NCBI RefSeq assembly: GCF_000164675.2
Contig: NC_015678.1
Span: 1,798,001 to 1,862,000 of the forward strand
Source: Streptococcus parasanguinis ATCC 15912
Lineage (GTDB): Bacteria > Bacillota > Bacilli > Lactobacillales > Streptococcaceae
Reading direction: 5' to 3'
DNA length: 64,000 nt
Each line of letters begins with the position of its first letter. The stretch's first letter is position 1. Shown in pieces: positions 17,661-26,184 of the stretch. Below the pieces are notes generated by a model. That model was not told the origin of the DNA. It ran no database searches and was given only the letters and a program-made list of their open reading frames with translations. Made by a program: the position numbers and the translations under genes.

Positions 17661-18611
17661 ATGGAAACATGGCAAGAGTTAAAAGTTACAGTGAAGCGTG
17701 AGGGAGAGGAGCTAGTCTCTAACCTCTTGATTGAGCTGGGCGCCCAAGGGGTAGCGATCGAAGACAGCATGGACTATGTGGGAAATGTCGACCGTTTCGG
17801 TGAGATTTTCCCAGAGGTTGTGCAACAAGAAGAAATCGTGGTGACGGCCTACTACCCGGACACGGTTGATGTAGCAGCGGTTGAAGCGGATTTGCAGGCG
17901 CGTCTTGCAGAATTGACCGACTTTATGGATTTAGGAGAGATCAAGATGGGAACGACTGCCTTGGCTGAGGAAGACTGGGCCGACAACTGGAAGAAGTACT
18001 ATGAACCAGCTCGTATCACTCATGACTTGACCATCGTGCCGTCATGGACAGACTATGAAGCGACTGCTGGAGAAAAGATTATCAAGCTGGATCCAGGGAT
18101 GGCATTTGGAACAGGAACCCACCCAACAACCAAGATGAGCCTCTTTGCCTTAGAGCAAGTTCTTCGTGGTGGGGAGACAGTGCTAGATGTGGGGACAGGA
18201 TCAGGCGTCCTTTCCATTGCTAGCTCCCTTCTGGGTGCTAAGGAAATCTTTGCCTATGACTTGGATGATGTAGCGGTTCGCGTCGCTCAGGAAAATATTG
18301 AGCTCAACCCGGGCATGGAAAACATCCATGTAGCTCCAGGCGATTTGCTCAAGGGCGTGGAGATTGAGGCAGATGTCATCGTGGCCAACATCTTGGCGGA
18401 TATCCTTATCCATCTGACGGATGATGCTTATCGCTTGGTCAAGGACGAAGGTTACCTGATCATGAGTGGCATTATCAAGGACAAGTGGGACATGGTACGT
18501 GAGTCGGCTGAGTCAGCTGGATTTTTCCTTGAAACCCACATGATCCAAGGGGAATGGAATGCCTGTGTCTTCAAGAAGACCAAGGACGTCTCCGGTGTGA
18601 TTGGAGGCTAG
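17661..18611 (+). CDS. prmA: Ribosomal protein L11 methyltransferase
   Basis: PrmA methylates L11 on several amino groups using S-adenosylmethionine. The 316-residue protein has an N-terminal substrate domain ([20 protein letters not shown]) and a C-terminal Rossmann methyltransferase with motif [15 protein letters not shown] near residues 174-187 and motif [13 protein letters not shown]. The catalytic-domain entry [12 protein letters not shown] is typical. The ribosome site is poor, and a structured repeat abuts the start. It is followed by rsmE, the usual neighbour in streptococci. Confidence 0.96.
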   Translation: METWQELKVTVKREGEELVSNLLIELGAQGVAIEDSMDYVGNVDRFGEIFPEVVQQEEIVVTAYYPDTVDVAAVEADLQARLAELTDFMDLGEIKMGTTALAEEDWADNWKKYYEPARITHDLTIVPSWTDYEATAGEKIIKLDPGMAFGTGTHPTTKMSLFALEQVLRGGETVLDVGTGSGVLSIASSLLGAKEIFAYDLDDVAVRVAQENIELNPGMENIHVAPGDLLKGVEIEADVIVANILADILIHLTDDAYRLVKDEGYLIMSGIIKDKWDMVRESAESAGFFLETHMIQGEWNACVFKKTKDVSGVIGG

Positions 18612-18612
18612 C

Positions 18613-19356
18613 ATGCAGCAGTATTTTGTAAAAGGCTTGGCTAGCTCACCTGTCACCATCGAGGACAAGGAAACCAGCAAGCACATGTTTCAGGTTATGC
18701 GCCTGAAAGAAGATGATGAGGTTACTCTAGTCTTTGATGATGGGATCAAGCGCTTGGCGCGCGTGGTAAATGTAGAAAGCCGTCAGTTAGAGTTAGTTGA
18801 GGAATTGGCTGACAATGTGGAGCTACCAGTCCAAGTGACCATCGCATCAGGCTTTCCCAAAGGAGACAAGCTGGAGTTTATCACTCAAAAAGTGACAGAA
18901 CTAGGTGCTAGCCAGATCTGGGCATTCCCCGCGGACTGGTCCGTTGCCAAGTGGGACGGCAAGAAATTGAGTAAAAAAGTCGAGAAACTAGAAAAAATCG
19001 CCCTCGGAGCAGCTGAGCAAAGTAAGCGGAATCTTGTTCCAAGCATTACCCTTTTTGAGAAAAAGGCAGACTTTCTAGCCCAACTCGACCAGTTTGACCG
19101 CATCGTGGTGGCCTATGAAGAGTCGGCTAAAGAAGGAGAGGCGGCTGCTCTGATTCAGTCGCTGACAGGATTGGAAGCTGGAAGTAAACTACTCTTTATC
19201 TTTGGACCGGAAGGTGGTCTTTCACCTGCGGAAATTGAGTCTTTTGAAGCTAAAGGAGCAATCCTTGCAGGACTTGGCCCTCGTATTCTTCGAGCAGAAA
19301 CAGCACCACTCTATGCTCTCAGCGCCGTGAGTGTTGTTACAGAATTAATGAACTAA
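18613..19356 (+). CDS. rsmE: 16S rRNA m3U1498 methyltransferase
   Basis: RsmE is a SPOUT-class methyltransferase acting on U1498 of 16S rRNA. The protein (247 residues) begins MQQYFVKGL, has an N-terminal PUA-like domain and a C-terminal knot domain with FGPEGGLSPAEIE and LGPRILRAETAPLYALS, both diagnostic. ATG 18613 follows GGAG by six bases; an upstream TTG would contain that site. It starts one base after the prmA stop and ends in a strong terminator. Confidence 0.95.
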   Translation: MQQYFVKGLASSPVTIEDKETSKHMFQVMRLKEDDEVTLVFDDGIKRLARVVNVESRQLELVEELADNVELPVQVTIASGFPKGDKLEFITQKVTELGASQIWAFPADWSVAKWDGKKLSKKVEKLEKIALGAAEQSKRNLVPSITLFEKKADFLAQLDQFDRIVVAYEESAKEGEAAALIQSLTGLEAGSKLLFIFGPEGGLSPAEIESFEAKGAILAGLGPRILRAETAPLYALSAVSVVTELMN

Positions 19357-19389
19357 CGAAGTGAAGGAATCACTTCGTTAGTTTTTTTT
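19351..19389 (+). terminator. Terminator after rsmE
   Basis: AACTAACGAAGTGA (19351-19364) pairs with TCACTTCGTTAGTT (19370-19383), followed by T. It insulates the toxin-like cluster from prmA-rsmE. Confidence 0.9.
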
Positions 19390-19402
19390 ACAAAAATCTT
19401 CT

Positions 19403-19436
19403 ATTTTCAAAAATTTTTACGAATTATAAAAGTAAG
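19403..19436 (+). promoter_or_regulatory. Duplicated upstream motif, copy 1
   Basis: ATTTTCAAAAATTTTTACG followed by AATTATAAAAGTAAG is repeated almost exactly at 19942-19975. Each copy precedes a DUF1310 gene. TTTACG and TATAAA could be promoter boxes, but the spacing is short, so this may be part of a promoter or an operator. Confidence 0.5.
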
Positions 19437-19448
19437 GAGAGGATGCAT

Positions 19449-19841
19449 ATGAATAAAAAAGAGAATAGACGACGTTTGATATTTTCTGTGATAGTTGTTG
19501 GACTCTTGATCTGGGTTGGGTCAAAAGTAAAGGATCATCTAGAATTCCAACAAGAAATGGTCCGAATTGTACATAGTAATGAAGTAAAGGAGTTGATTGT
19601 ATATGATTTGAAACAGAAAGACCCGGAGGCGTTTACAGATCAAGGCAAGATCCAATCGTATGAAATCGATGATGAAACGATCGAACACAATCCAATGGGA
19701 GGGATTATGTTTGAGGTGATTATAAATGGAAATAAAAAAATAACAGGTAGTATGGGATTAAGGAAATATAGCGAGGATGGGCCGATTGAATCTGTGGGAA
19801 TGGATGAATCTGAAGGCCTTCAAAAGCTGATGGAAGAGTAA
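19449..19841 (+). CDS. DUF1310 family membrane-anchored protein, copy 1 (candidate immunity protein)
   Basis: This 130-residue protein has a short basic N terminus, one membrane segment (RLIFSVIVVGLLIWVGSKV, about residues 9-27) and an outside domain with the family motif IEHNPMGGIMFEVIINGN near residue 80. I recognise it as DUF1310, a streptococcal family of unknown function. ATG 19449 has better spacing from AGGAG than ATG 19443. It closely resembles the next gene and shares its upstream motif, so the two arose by tandem duplication. Because a lipase-like toxin candidate follows, I infer a protective role at the outer membrane face, as TilA has in S. aureus. Confidence 0.85.
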   Translation: MNKKENRRRLIFSVIVVGLLIWVGSKVKDHLEFQQEMVRIVHSNEVKELIVYDLKQKDPEAFTDQGKIQSYEIDDETIEHNPMGGIMFEVIINGNKKITGSMGLRKYSEDGPIESVGMDESEGLQKLMEE

Positions 19842-19941
19842 GCTTACTGTTTGCTGGTAAACAATCATCAATCTGAGAAAGTAACTCATTCGGTTTGATA
19901 TCTGTTCCAAAATTTTAAAAAAATTTAGAAATTGCTGTCAC

Positions 19942-19975
19942 GTTTTCGAAAATTTTTACGAATTATTAAAGTAAG
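19942..19975 (+). promoter_or_regulatory. Duplicated upstream motif, copy 2
   Basis: GTTTTCGAAAATTTTTACG followed by AATTATTAAAGTAAG matches 19403-19436 at all but a few positions. It lies about 100 bp upstream of the second DUF1310 gene, further than copy 1 from its gene. Confidence 0.5.
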
Positions 19976-20038
19976 AGTAATAAAATTGAAAACTAAATAG
20001 TGTAAAGTGATACTACTAACACTTTATGGAGGATGAGG

Positions 20039-20431
20039 ATGAAATCAAAAAGAAAAATCGGTCGTTATCTATTTGGAGTACTACTATTAGGAGTCTTGGT
20101 ATGGGGAGGTCTACTTGTAAAGAACCATCTTGATTTTCAAAATGAAATGGTTGAGATTGTGCATAGTAAGGAAGTAGAAAAGTTGATAGAAGAAGAATTA
20201 AAGGCAACAGATCCAGATGCCTTAACACCAAAAGGCAAGATTCGCTCCTATGCGATTGATAATAAGACGATTGAACACAATCCAATGGGGGGGATCATGT
20301 TTCGTATCATTATCAATGGAGATAAGGAAATAACTGAAAATTTTGGATTAAGGAAATATAGCGAGGATGGACCAATTGAACAAGTGGGAGTGAGTAGATC
20401 TGTAGAGTTGCGAAAATTATTGGAGGAGTAA
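20039..20431 (+). CDS. DUF1310 family membrane-anchored protein, copy 2 (candidate immunity protein)
   Basis: The 130-residue paralogue of the preceding protein has the same layout: basic start (KSKRKIGRYLF), one membrane segment (about residues 9-28), then the external domain with IEHNPMGGIMFRIIINGD and the shared ending LRKYSEDGPIE. ATG 20039 is six bases after GGAGG. ATG 20033 abuts that site. The gene ends two bases before the TTG start of the lipase-like gene, whose ribosome site lies inside this gene. It is therefore translationally tied to the toxin candidate, as expected for an immunity gene. Confidence 0.87.
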   Translation: MKSKRKIGRYLFGVLLLGVLVWGGLLVKNHLDFQNEMVEIVHSKEVEKLIEEELKATDPDALTPKGKIRSYAIDNKTIEHNPMGGIMFRIIINGDKEITENFGLRKYSEDGPIEQVGVSRSVELRKLLEE

Positions 20432-20433
20432 GT

Positions 20434-21750
20434 TTGGTATACACAGACAAAGAAAAAAATGACATCGCTTGGCAAGAATATTCTAAATTGAATGTTGGTA
20501 AGGATGTTTTAATTGGGAAAGGAAAACAAGAAAGAAGAATAGGCTATGTTTCTGAAATTTTTGGTCGACCACCAGAAAAGGATATGGTCACCTCTCCTCA
20601 AGACTTGGAAGCACGATTTCTAGGAGACATATCTGGTTTAAATGGTTATATTGTGACAGATAAAGAAATCACTCAGGAGACCAGACCAGAAGATGTGCAT
20701 GAAGTAACAATTTTGTTTGAGGGATCGGAAGCTAAATTTGATCAAAATTTTATGGGAGCCTTGAGAGACTGGGGGCTAACCGATGCTCCAACTGCATTAC
20801 AAATATCAATGGCTAAAAGACTCGGGATCAAAACGGGGAAAACCTCCCAGCTTGACGCGGCTTCGAAAGAAGTAAAAGCAGCAATGGATCGATATCCGAA
20901 TGCGCGTTTCAAATTTTATGCTCATTCTTTAGGGGGCTTAAATATCCAATCTTCACTTGGTTCTTTGGAGGATAAATATTTAGATAGAATTGATGGGGCT
21001 TATATATATGAAGCACCCAACCTTTATCCACAGTTAAGTGATGCAGAAAAGAAACAGGTCGATAAGATTAAATATAAAATTTTTAATTTTATAGACAAGC
21101 GTGACTTGGTCACATGGGAACATTCTGAAGAAGGGAATGAAGGAGTTGTTGGAACACTTGTTCGGATTGACAGTAAGGATGCAGGTGGTTTTATAAAACA
21201 ACATATGTGGGGAGGTTACGACTACAAGGCTGGCTACTTGAATGTCAAAGAAGAGAGTTTAGATGATTATCGGTTAGCTCGAATAAAGCAGACAAAAGAA
21301 CAACTGCAGTTAAAGAAACAAGCGCTGGAGTCTTGGAAGAAAAGCGGACTCTCCGGAAGTGACCTCATTTCCATGGACACCATTCAGGCAATGGGAATAG
21401 TGGAGTCGCTGAAGGAATTTGCTCTCATAGCCTCTGATTATATTTTAGCTGTCTGTGATTTCGGTATTGCAGATATAAAAGGAACCTGGGAGACATTATT
21501 AGCTTCTTGTCGTTCAACTGTATCAGGGACCCGTTGTACAGAAAGTGATATCATAAATGCACTTGCTCAAATTGGCGCAACGAAAGAAACGATTGAGATG
21601 AATCGCATTACAGAATTAGAAAAAATTAAAAAAGATACTCTAAAAATAAAAGAAAGTATTTTTAGTCTATCAACAGACATGGCGAAAGGAATTGCAACTG
21701 TAATAGGCACGGATGTTGCTCTGGCAAGCCAACTTCAATTGCAATGGTAA
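20434..21750 (+). CDS. Lipase-like protein with C-terminal helical domain; candidate type VII secreted toxin (TslA-like)
   Basis: The N-terminal two-thirds (about residues 85-270) looks like an alpha/beta-hydrolase lipase: strand and oxyanion region VTILFEGSEA, nucleophile elbow FYAHSLGGLN with Ser near 165, acid FIDKRDLVTW with Asp near 224, and a His near 257 (KQHMWGGYDY). From about residue 275 the protein is helical and coiled-coil-like (LARIKQTKEQLQLKKQALES), with no signal peptide. A catalytic domain first and a helical targeting domain last is the reverse of LXG toxins. It matches what is known for TslA of Staphylococcus aureus. The start is TTG, seven bases after GGAGG. Two DUF1310 genes precede it and two small helical proteins follow. 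An intracellular lipase of other function is the alternative. Confidence 0.72.
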   Translation: MVYTDKEKNDIAWQEYSKLNVGKDVLIGKGKQERRIGYVSEIFGRPPEKDMVTSPQDLEARFLGDISGLNGYIVTDKEITQETRPEDVHEVTILFEGSEAKFDQNFMGALRDWGLTDAPTALQISMAKRLGIKTGKTSQLDAASKEVKAAMDRYPNARFKFYAHSLGGLNIQSSLGSLEDKYLDRIDGAYIYEAPNLYPQLSDAEKKQVDKIKYKIFNFIDKRDLVTWEHSEEGNEGVVGTLVRIDSKDAGGFIKQHMWGGYDYKAGYLNVKEESLDDYRLARIKQTKEQLQLKKQALESWKKSGLSGSDLISMDTIQAMGIVESLKEFALIASDYILAVCDFGIADIKGTWETLLASCRSTVSGTRCTESDIINALAQIGATKETIEMNRITELEKIKKDTLKIKESIFSLSTDMAKGIATVIGTDVALASQLQLQW

Positions 21751-21753
21751 AGA

Positions 21754-22143
21754 ATGGGTAACAAAGAGATTGAATACATTAATGCGATTAGAGAAGTAGA
21801 AGAAAAATGGAATGGTACTGAAGAAGAATTAAAAATGGAGATGAAAGAACTAGAGAAAAGAATGAATCATATCCATGATCAGTATTGTTTTACAAAACAA
21901 AACATTGAAATGATGGAAGAGGAAGTCGGATATTTCTCTAAGATGATGGATAATACGGAAATTTTATCGGATTATTATCGGGAATTATCAGATGTTTATG
22001 AAGAATTGAATGCAGAGCACTATCACGAACTAGCTCATATTGAGCAATTGCGTCAGTTAAAACAAAAAGAATTACAGCTAGTCTCTGAAAAATATGCGAA
22101 TGAGATTGCAAAATTACGAAAGGAGATGTATGTCGAATATTGA
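21754..22143 (+). CDS. Small coiled-coil protein, candidate secretion partner of the lipase-like protein
   Basis: This 129-residue protein is almost entirely charged helix (EVEEKWNGTEEELKMEMKEL; ELAHIEQLRQLKQKELQLVS) with no signal peptide or membrane segment. It starts three bases after the lipase-like gene with no clear ribosome site, so it probably relies on coupling. Size, composition and place match the helical partner proteins (Lap or TlaA type) that bind the targeting domain of type VII toxins. I do not recognise a specific family. The function is inferred from context only. Confidence 0.7.
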   Translation: MGNKEIEYINAIREVEEKWNGTEEELKMEMKELEKRMNHIHDQYCFTKQNIEMMEEEVGYFSKMMDNTEILSDYYRELSDVYEELNAEHYHELAHIEQLRQLKQKELQLVSEKYANEIAKLRKEMYVEY

Positions 22144-22423
22144 TCTTACAAATGATTTAACATACGAAGATAAGCGTTTCATGGCAGCTCTTCTTAGTGT
22201 TAAATTTATGGGGAAAATAGCCTTAACAAAGGCTACTATTGATCAAAAAAGCATTAAAAAGAGAATTTCATCTAGTTTAACAGAACTTGAAAGTTCTCTA
22301 GATCAGGTTATTGGAACTATTGATTCGGATTTGGCTGGAAAATTTTCAAACTCTGTTAAAGAAGGGGTTGGAAGAAAGAAATTGGAGTTAAACGCTTTGC
22401 AAGAGTTTTGTAAGACAAAGTAG
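22130..22423 (+). CDS. Small helical protein, second candidate secretion partner
   Basis: This 97-residue protein starts MSNIDLTNDLTYEDKRF at ATG 22130, four bases after AGGAG, and overlaps the preceding gene by 14 bp. It is predicted helical throughout with a mildly hydrophobic centre (FMAALLSVKFMGKIALTKA) and no signal peptide. Two overlapping small helical genes next to a toxin with a helical targeting domain is the pattern seen with type VII substrates. It is the last gene of the cluster; rel follows with its own promoter. No family is recognised. Confidence 0.68.
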   Translation: MSNIDLTNDLTYEDKRFMAALLSVKFMGKIALTKATIDQKSIKKRISSSLTELESSLDQVIGTIDSDLAGKFSNSVKEGVGRKKLELNALQEFCKTK

Positions 22424-22506
22424 TATCCGTATATTAAAGTAGCTTCATTGGTTCCCATCTGCTTCTAAAAGTGTTAAAATAGTATCCAAGAAACTGGAGA
22501 AAATGA

Positions 22507-24726
22507 ATGCCGAAAGAAGAGAATTTAACAGGGGACCAAGTCGTTGCCCTTACAAAAAAATATTTATCACCTGAAGATGTTGCTTTTGTGCAAAAGGCAT
22601 TGGTCTATGCGGTTGATTGCCATAGTGGGCAATTCCGTCAATCTGGCGAGCCTTATATCATTCATCCGATTCAAGTGGCAGGAATCCTTGCCAAGCTGAA
22701 GCTGGATGCTGTGACGGTCGCCTGTGGCTTTTTGCATGATGTCGTAGAAGATACGGATGCGACTTTAGATGATTTAGAGCGCGAATTTGGTCATGATGTG
22801 CGCGTGATTGTCGATGGGGTGACCAAGCTCGGGAAGGTCAAGTACAAGTCCCATGAAGAGCAGTTGGCGGAAAACCATCGCAAGATGCTCATGGCCATGT
22901 CTCAAGATATCCGTGTCATTTTGGTCAAATTGGCAGACCGCTTGCATAATATGCGTACTCTGAAGCATTTACGCAAGGATAAGCAAGAGCGCATTTCGCG
23001 TGAGACCATGGAAATCTATGCGCCACTAGCCCACCGTCTCGGGATTTCCAGCGTCAAGTGGGAGCTTGAGGATTTGTCTTTCCGTTATTTGAATGAGACA
23101 GAATTCTACAAGATTTCTCATATGATGAAGGAAAAACGTCGCGAGCGAGAAGAGTTGGTCGAAGAGGTTGTCCACAAGATCGAAACCTATGCTGGGGAAC
23201 GCCATCTGCATGGGAAAATTTATGGTCGACCAAAGCATATCTATTCGATCTATCGCAAGATGCAGGATAAGAAGAAACGTTTTGATGAAATCTATGACTT
23301 GATTGCCATTCGCTGCATTCTGGATACTCCAAGTGATGTTTATGCCATGTTAGGCTACATCCATGAGCTCTGGAAGCCAATGCCGGGGCGTTTTAAGGAC
23401 TATATTGCCAACAGGAAAGCCAATGGCTATCAGTCTATCCATACGACGGTCTATGGCCCTAAAGGACCGATTGAATTCCAGATCCGAACCAAGGAAATGC
23501 ACGAGGTCGCTGAGTATGGGGTTGCGGCTCATTGGGCCTATAAAAAAGGTATCAAGGGTCAAGTCAACAGCAAGGAATCGGCTATTGGGATGAACTGGAT
23601 CAAGGAGATGATGGAACTCCAAGACCAGTCAGGCGATGCCAAAGAATTTGTTGAAAATGTGAAAGAAGATATCTTGGCAGAAGAGATTTACGTCTTCACA
23701 CCAGATGGAACTGTGCGCTCGCTTCCGAAAGATTCCGGACCGATCGATTTTGCCTATGAAATCCACACCAAGGTTGGGGAAAAAGCGATTGGTGCCAAGG
23801 TCAACGGCCGGATGGTGCCCCTCAATACTAAACTTCGGACGGGAGATCAGGTGGAGATTATCACCAATGCCAACTCCTTTGGTCCGAGCCGTGACTGGCT
23901 GACACTTGTTAAAACCAGCAAGGCGCGCAATAAGATTCGTCAGTTCTTTAAAAATCAAGACAAGGAATTGTCGATTAACCGTGGTCGGGACCTCTTGATG
24001 GCCCAGTTCCACGAGCATGACTTGGTAGCCAATAAGTTCATGGACAAAAAGCACATGGACAAAGTGCTACAAAAATCAAGTTACAAGACAGAAGAAGCCT
24101 TGTTTGCGGCGATTGGTTTTGGAGAGATCGGAGCGATTACCATCTTTAACCGCTTGACGGAGGATGAACGCCGGGAAGAAGAGCGGGCTAAGGCACGCGC
24201 AGAAGCAGAAGAGCTGGTCAAAGGTGGCGAGGTCAAGGTTGAAAATAAAAAAGACACCTTGAAGGTCCGTCACGAAGGTGGCGTGGTTATCCAAGGTGCT
24301 TCTGGACTCTTAATTCGGATTGCTAAGTGCTGTAACCCAGTTCCAGGTGATGAAATCGTCGGCTACATCACCAAAGGGCGTGGTGTTGCGATTCACCGCC
24401 GAGACTGTATGAATCTTCGCGCTCAAGATAACTACGAGCAACGATTGATTGATGTCGAGTGGGAAGACAATAATACGACCAAGGACTACATCGCCCATAT
24501 TGACATTTATGGACTCAACCGTGCAGGTCTTCTTAACGACGTGCTCCAAGTCCTCTCCAATACAGCTAAGATGATCTCAACTGTCAATGCTCAACCAACC
24601 AAAGATATGAAATTTGCCAATATCCACATTTCCTTTGGGATTCCGAACCTATCGATGTTGACAACAGTTGTGGATAAGATTAAGAGTGTGCCGGAGGTGT
24701 ACTCTGTTAAGCGTACCAACGGCTAG
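22507..24726 (+). CDS. relA: Bifunctional (p)ppGpp synthetase/hydrolase (RelA/SpoT, Rel)
   Basis: This is the long stringent-response enzyme of 739 residues. It has an N-terminal HD hydrolase domain (YIIHPIQVAGILAKL, FLHDVVEDTDATL near residues 50-90), the synthetase domain (YGRPKHIYSIYRKMQ, around 240-260, and YQSIHTTVYGPKG), a TGS domain (YVFTPDGTVRSLPKDSGPID), a zinc-finger/helical region (CCNPVPGDEIVGYITKGRGV) and a C-terminal ACT domain. An intact HD box means it should both make and degrade (p)ppGpp. An AAAATAGTATCC stretch just upstream may contain the promoter. It is followed after a repeat by dtd, its usual partner. Confidence 0.97.
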   Translation: MPKEENLTGDQVVALTKKYLSPEDVAFVQKALVYAVDCHSGQFRQSGEPYIIHPIQVAGILAKLKLDAVTVACGFLHDVVEDTDATLDDLEREFGHDVRVIVDGVTKLGKVKYKSHEEQLAENHRKMLMAMSQDIRVILVKLADRLHNMRTLKHLRKDKQERISRETMEIYAPLAHRLGISSVKWELEDLSFRYLNETEFYKISHMMKEKRREREELVEEVVHKIETYAGERHLHGKIYGRPKHIYSIYRKMQDKKKRFDEIYDLIAIRCILDTPSDVYAMLGYIHELWKPMPGRFKDYIANRKANGYQSIHTTVYGPKGPIEFQIRTKEMHEVAEYGVAAHWAYKKGIKGQVNSKESAIGMNWIKEMMELQDQSGDAKEFVENVKEDILAEEIYVFTPDGTVRSLPKDSGPIDFAYEIHTKVGEKAIGAKVNGRMVPLNTKLRTGDQVEIITNANSFGPSRDWLTLVKTSKARNKIRQFFKNQDKELSINRGRDLLMAQFHEHDLVANKFMDKKHMDKVLQKSSYKTEEALFAAIGFGEIGAITIFNRLTEDERREEERAKARAEAEELVKGGEVKVENKKDTLKVRHEGGVVIQGASGLLIRIAKCCNPVPGDEIVGYITKGRGVAIHRRDCMNLRAQDNYEQRLIDVEWEDNNTTKDYIAHIDIYGLNRAGLLNDVLQVLSNTAKMISTVNAQPTKDMKFANIHISFGIPNLSMLTTVVDKIKSVPEVYSVKRTNG

Positions 24727-24910
24727 TCTTCTGCGAAAATCTACTTCATACTGCGTTAGTTTCGACTGGCCTAACTACAGTTATGCCTGCGTCTCACTGC
24801 CTTGTCTGATGTTGATTTTCTTTGAAGAAGCTAGGATATGTTCAGAACTCTTTTATTGCTTGGTTAGCTCGTCGTCTGAGGTTGATGTTTTTTGAAGGTC
24901 AGCAGTGAAT
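24727..24910. repeat. Degenerate BOX-like element between rel and dtd
   Basis: CTTCTGCGAAAATCTACTTC and the following GCGTTAGTTTCG resemble the boxA module of streptococcal BOX elements (CTTCGAAAATCTCTTC type) as I recall it, with several changes. TTCTTTGAAGAA further on is a small hairpin. No gene is supported in this stretch. Confidence 0.4.
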
Positions 24911-24941
24911 GTTCGATAGATTTATAAAATAGGATAATAAA

Positions 24942-25385
24942 ATGAAATTAGTGATTCAACGGGTCAAGAGTGCCTCGGTTTCCATTGATGGTCAAGTCTA
25001 CAATGCGATCCAGCAAGGTTTGCTGCTTTTGGTGGGAGTAGGGCCTGAGGATGACCAAAAGGATTTGGAATATGCGGTTCGAAAGGTATCGCAGATGCGT
25101 ATTTTTTCAGATGAGGAAGATAAGATGAATCTTTCAGTCAAAGATATCCAAGGAGAAATTTTGTCGATTTCTCAATTCACCCTCTTTGCGGAGACAAAAA
25201 AAGGCAACCGTCCTGCTTTTACAGGGGCTGCCAAGCCAGATATGGCCAGTCAGTTATATGATGCCTTTAATGATCAATTAGAAAAAGAAGTCCCTGTCAA
25301 ACGAGGGATCTTTGGAGCCGATATGGCGATTGAATTGATCAATGATGGTCCAGTGACGATTTTGCTAGATACAAAAAATCCATAA
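24942..25385 (+). CDS. dtd: D-aminoacyl-tRNA deacylase
   Basis: DTD removes D-amino acids mis-attached to tRNA. The 147-residue protein has the family N terminus [19 protein letters not shown], the active-site motif [17 protein letters not shown] near residues 78-94, and a second conserved motif region [11 protein letters not shown] near the C terminus (the usual NxGPVT motif). Its length is normal. Association with rel is common in Firmicutes. It converges on the metalloregulator gene with only 21 bp between. Confidence 0.96.
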   Translation: MKLVIQRVKSASVSIDGQVYNAIQQGLLLLVGVGPEDDQKDLEYAVRKVSQMRIFSDEEDKMNLSVKDIQGEILSISQFTLFAETKKGNRPAFTGAAKPDMASQLYDAFNDQLEKEVPVKRGIFGADMAIELINDGPVTILLDTKNP

Positions 25386-25406
25386 ATAAGAAAGCATGTG
25401 GTCGGA

Positions 25407-26060
25407 TTAGACTGCATGTTTTTCGATATAAAGTTGTTGGGCGATCACTTGGTTGATAGAAATTTCTTGTCCATGGATAACGAAGTGATAGAGGCCTGTG
25501 TAGTCATCGTACCGTTGAAACGCGATGGTATCACCAATTTGGAGATGGATCTGGTCTAAGAATTTTAACAATTCATAGGTGTCGTAGACCCTTTGCAGAA
25601 TATACAGACCAGGTTGGGTCGTTTCACTGAGACGGCCTTGGTGGGCTTCGACAAGCCTTTCGCCTTTCTTTGGAATTGTCCCACCGTGAGGGCAGGTCTT
25701 AGGATTCCCAAGCATGTGATCCAGTCGGTCGATGAAATGTTCAGAAACGGTATGCTCGAGAACTTCTGCCTCTTCATGGACTTCCTCAGTTGTGTAGCCA
25801 AGATTTTCCAGCAGAAATACTTCGATCAAGCGGTGCTTGCGGTAGAGATCAGAGACCAATTGCGAGCCCAGATCTGTTAGTAGATAGCCATGGGTCTTAT
25901 CTTTCACCAAGAGGCCCTCAGAGATCATGCGCTTAATCATCTCGGTCACAGCGGGTGGAGAGACCTGCATGCGACTAGCGATTTCCTTATTACTGATTTT
26001 TTCTACTTCTGTGCCAATTTCATAAATACACTTGAGGTAATCTTCTTTGTTTGGTGTCAT
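25407..26060 (-). CDS. DtxR-family metal-dependent repressor (ScaR/SloR/PsaR type)
   Basis: This 217-residue regulator has an N-terminal winged helix (MTPNKEDYLKCIYEIG, EIASRMQVSPPAVTEMIKRM), a metal-binding dimerisation domain (HRLIEVFLLE, EVLEHTVSEHFIDRLD, CPHGGTIP) and a C-terminal SH3-like domain (GDTIAFQRYDDYTGLYHF). In streptococci this type senses manganese and represses the Mn transporter operon, which here lies 2 kb away (scaCBA) behind a matching palindrome. It is transcribed convergent to dtd. GAGGAA is the ribosome site. Confidence 0.94.
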   Translation of the reverse strand: MTPNKEDYLKCIYEIGTEVEKISNKEIASRMQVSPPAVTEMIKRMISEGLLVKDKTHGYLLTDLGSQLVSDLYRKHRLIEVFLLENLGYTTEEVHEEAEVLEHTVSEHFIDRLDHMLGNPKTCPHGGTIPKKGERLVEAHQGRLSETTQPGLYILQRVYDTYELLKFLDQIHLQIGDTIAFQRYDDYTGLYHFVIHGQEISINQVIAQQLYIEKHAV

Positions 26061-26184
26061 GCTTTCCTCTTTTCTTCGCTCACTTCTAGTATATCAAAAA
26101 AATCCTCAAAAACGCTAGTGGAGTAATGAGAATTGTCTCAAGCTCCAAAAGATGGTAGTATAGAATCATAGAAAGGACGGCATC

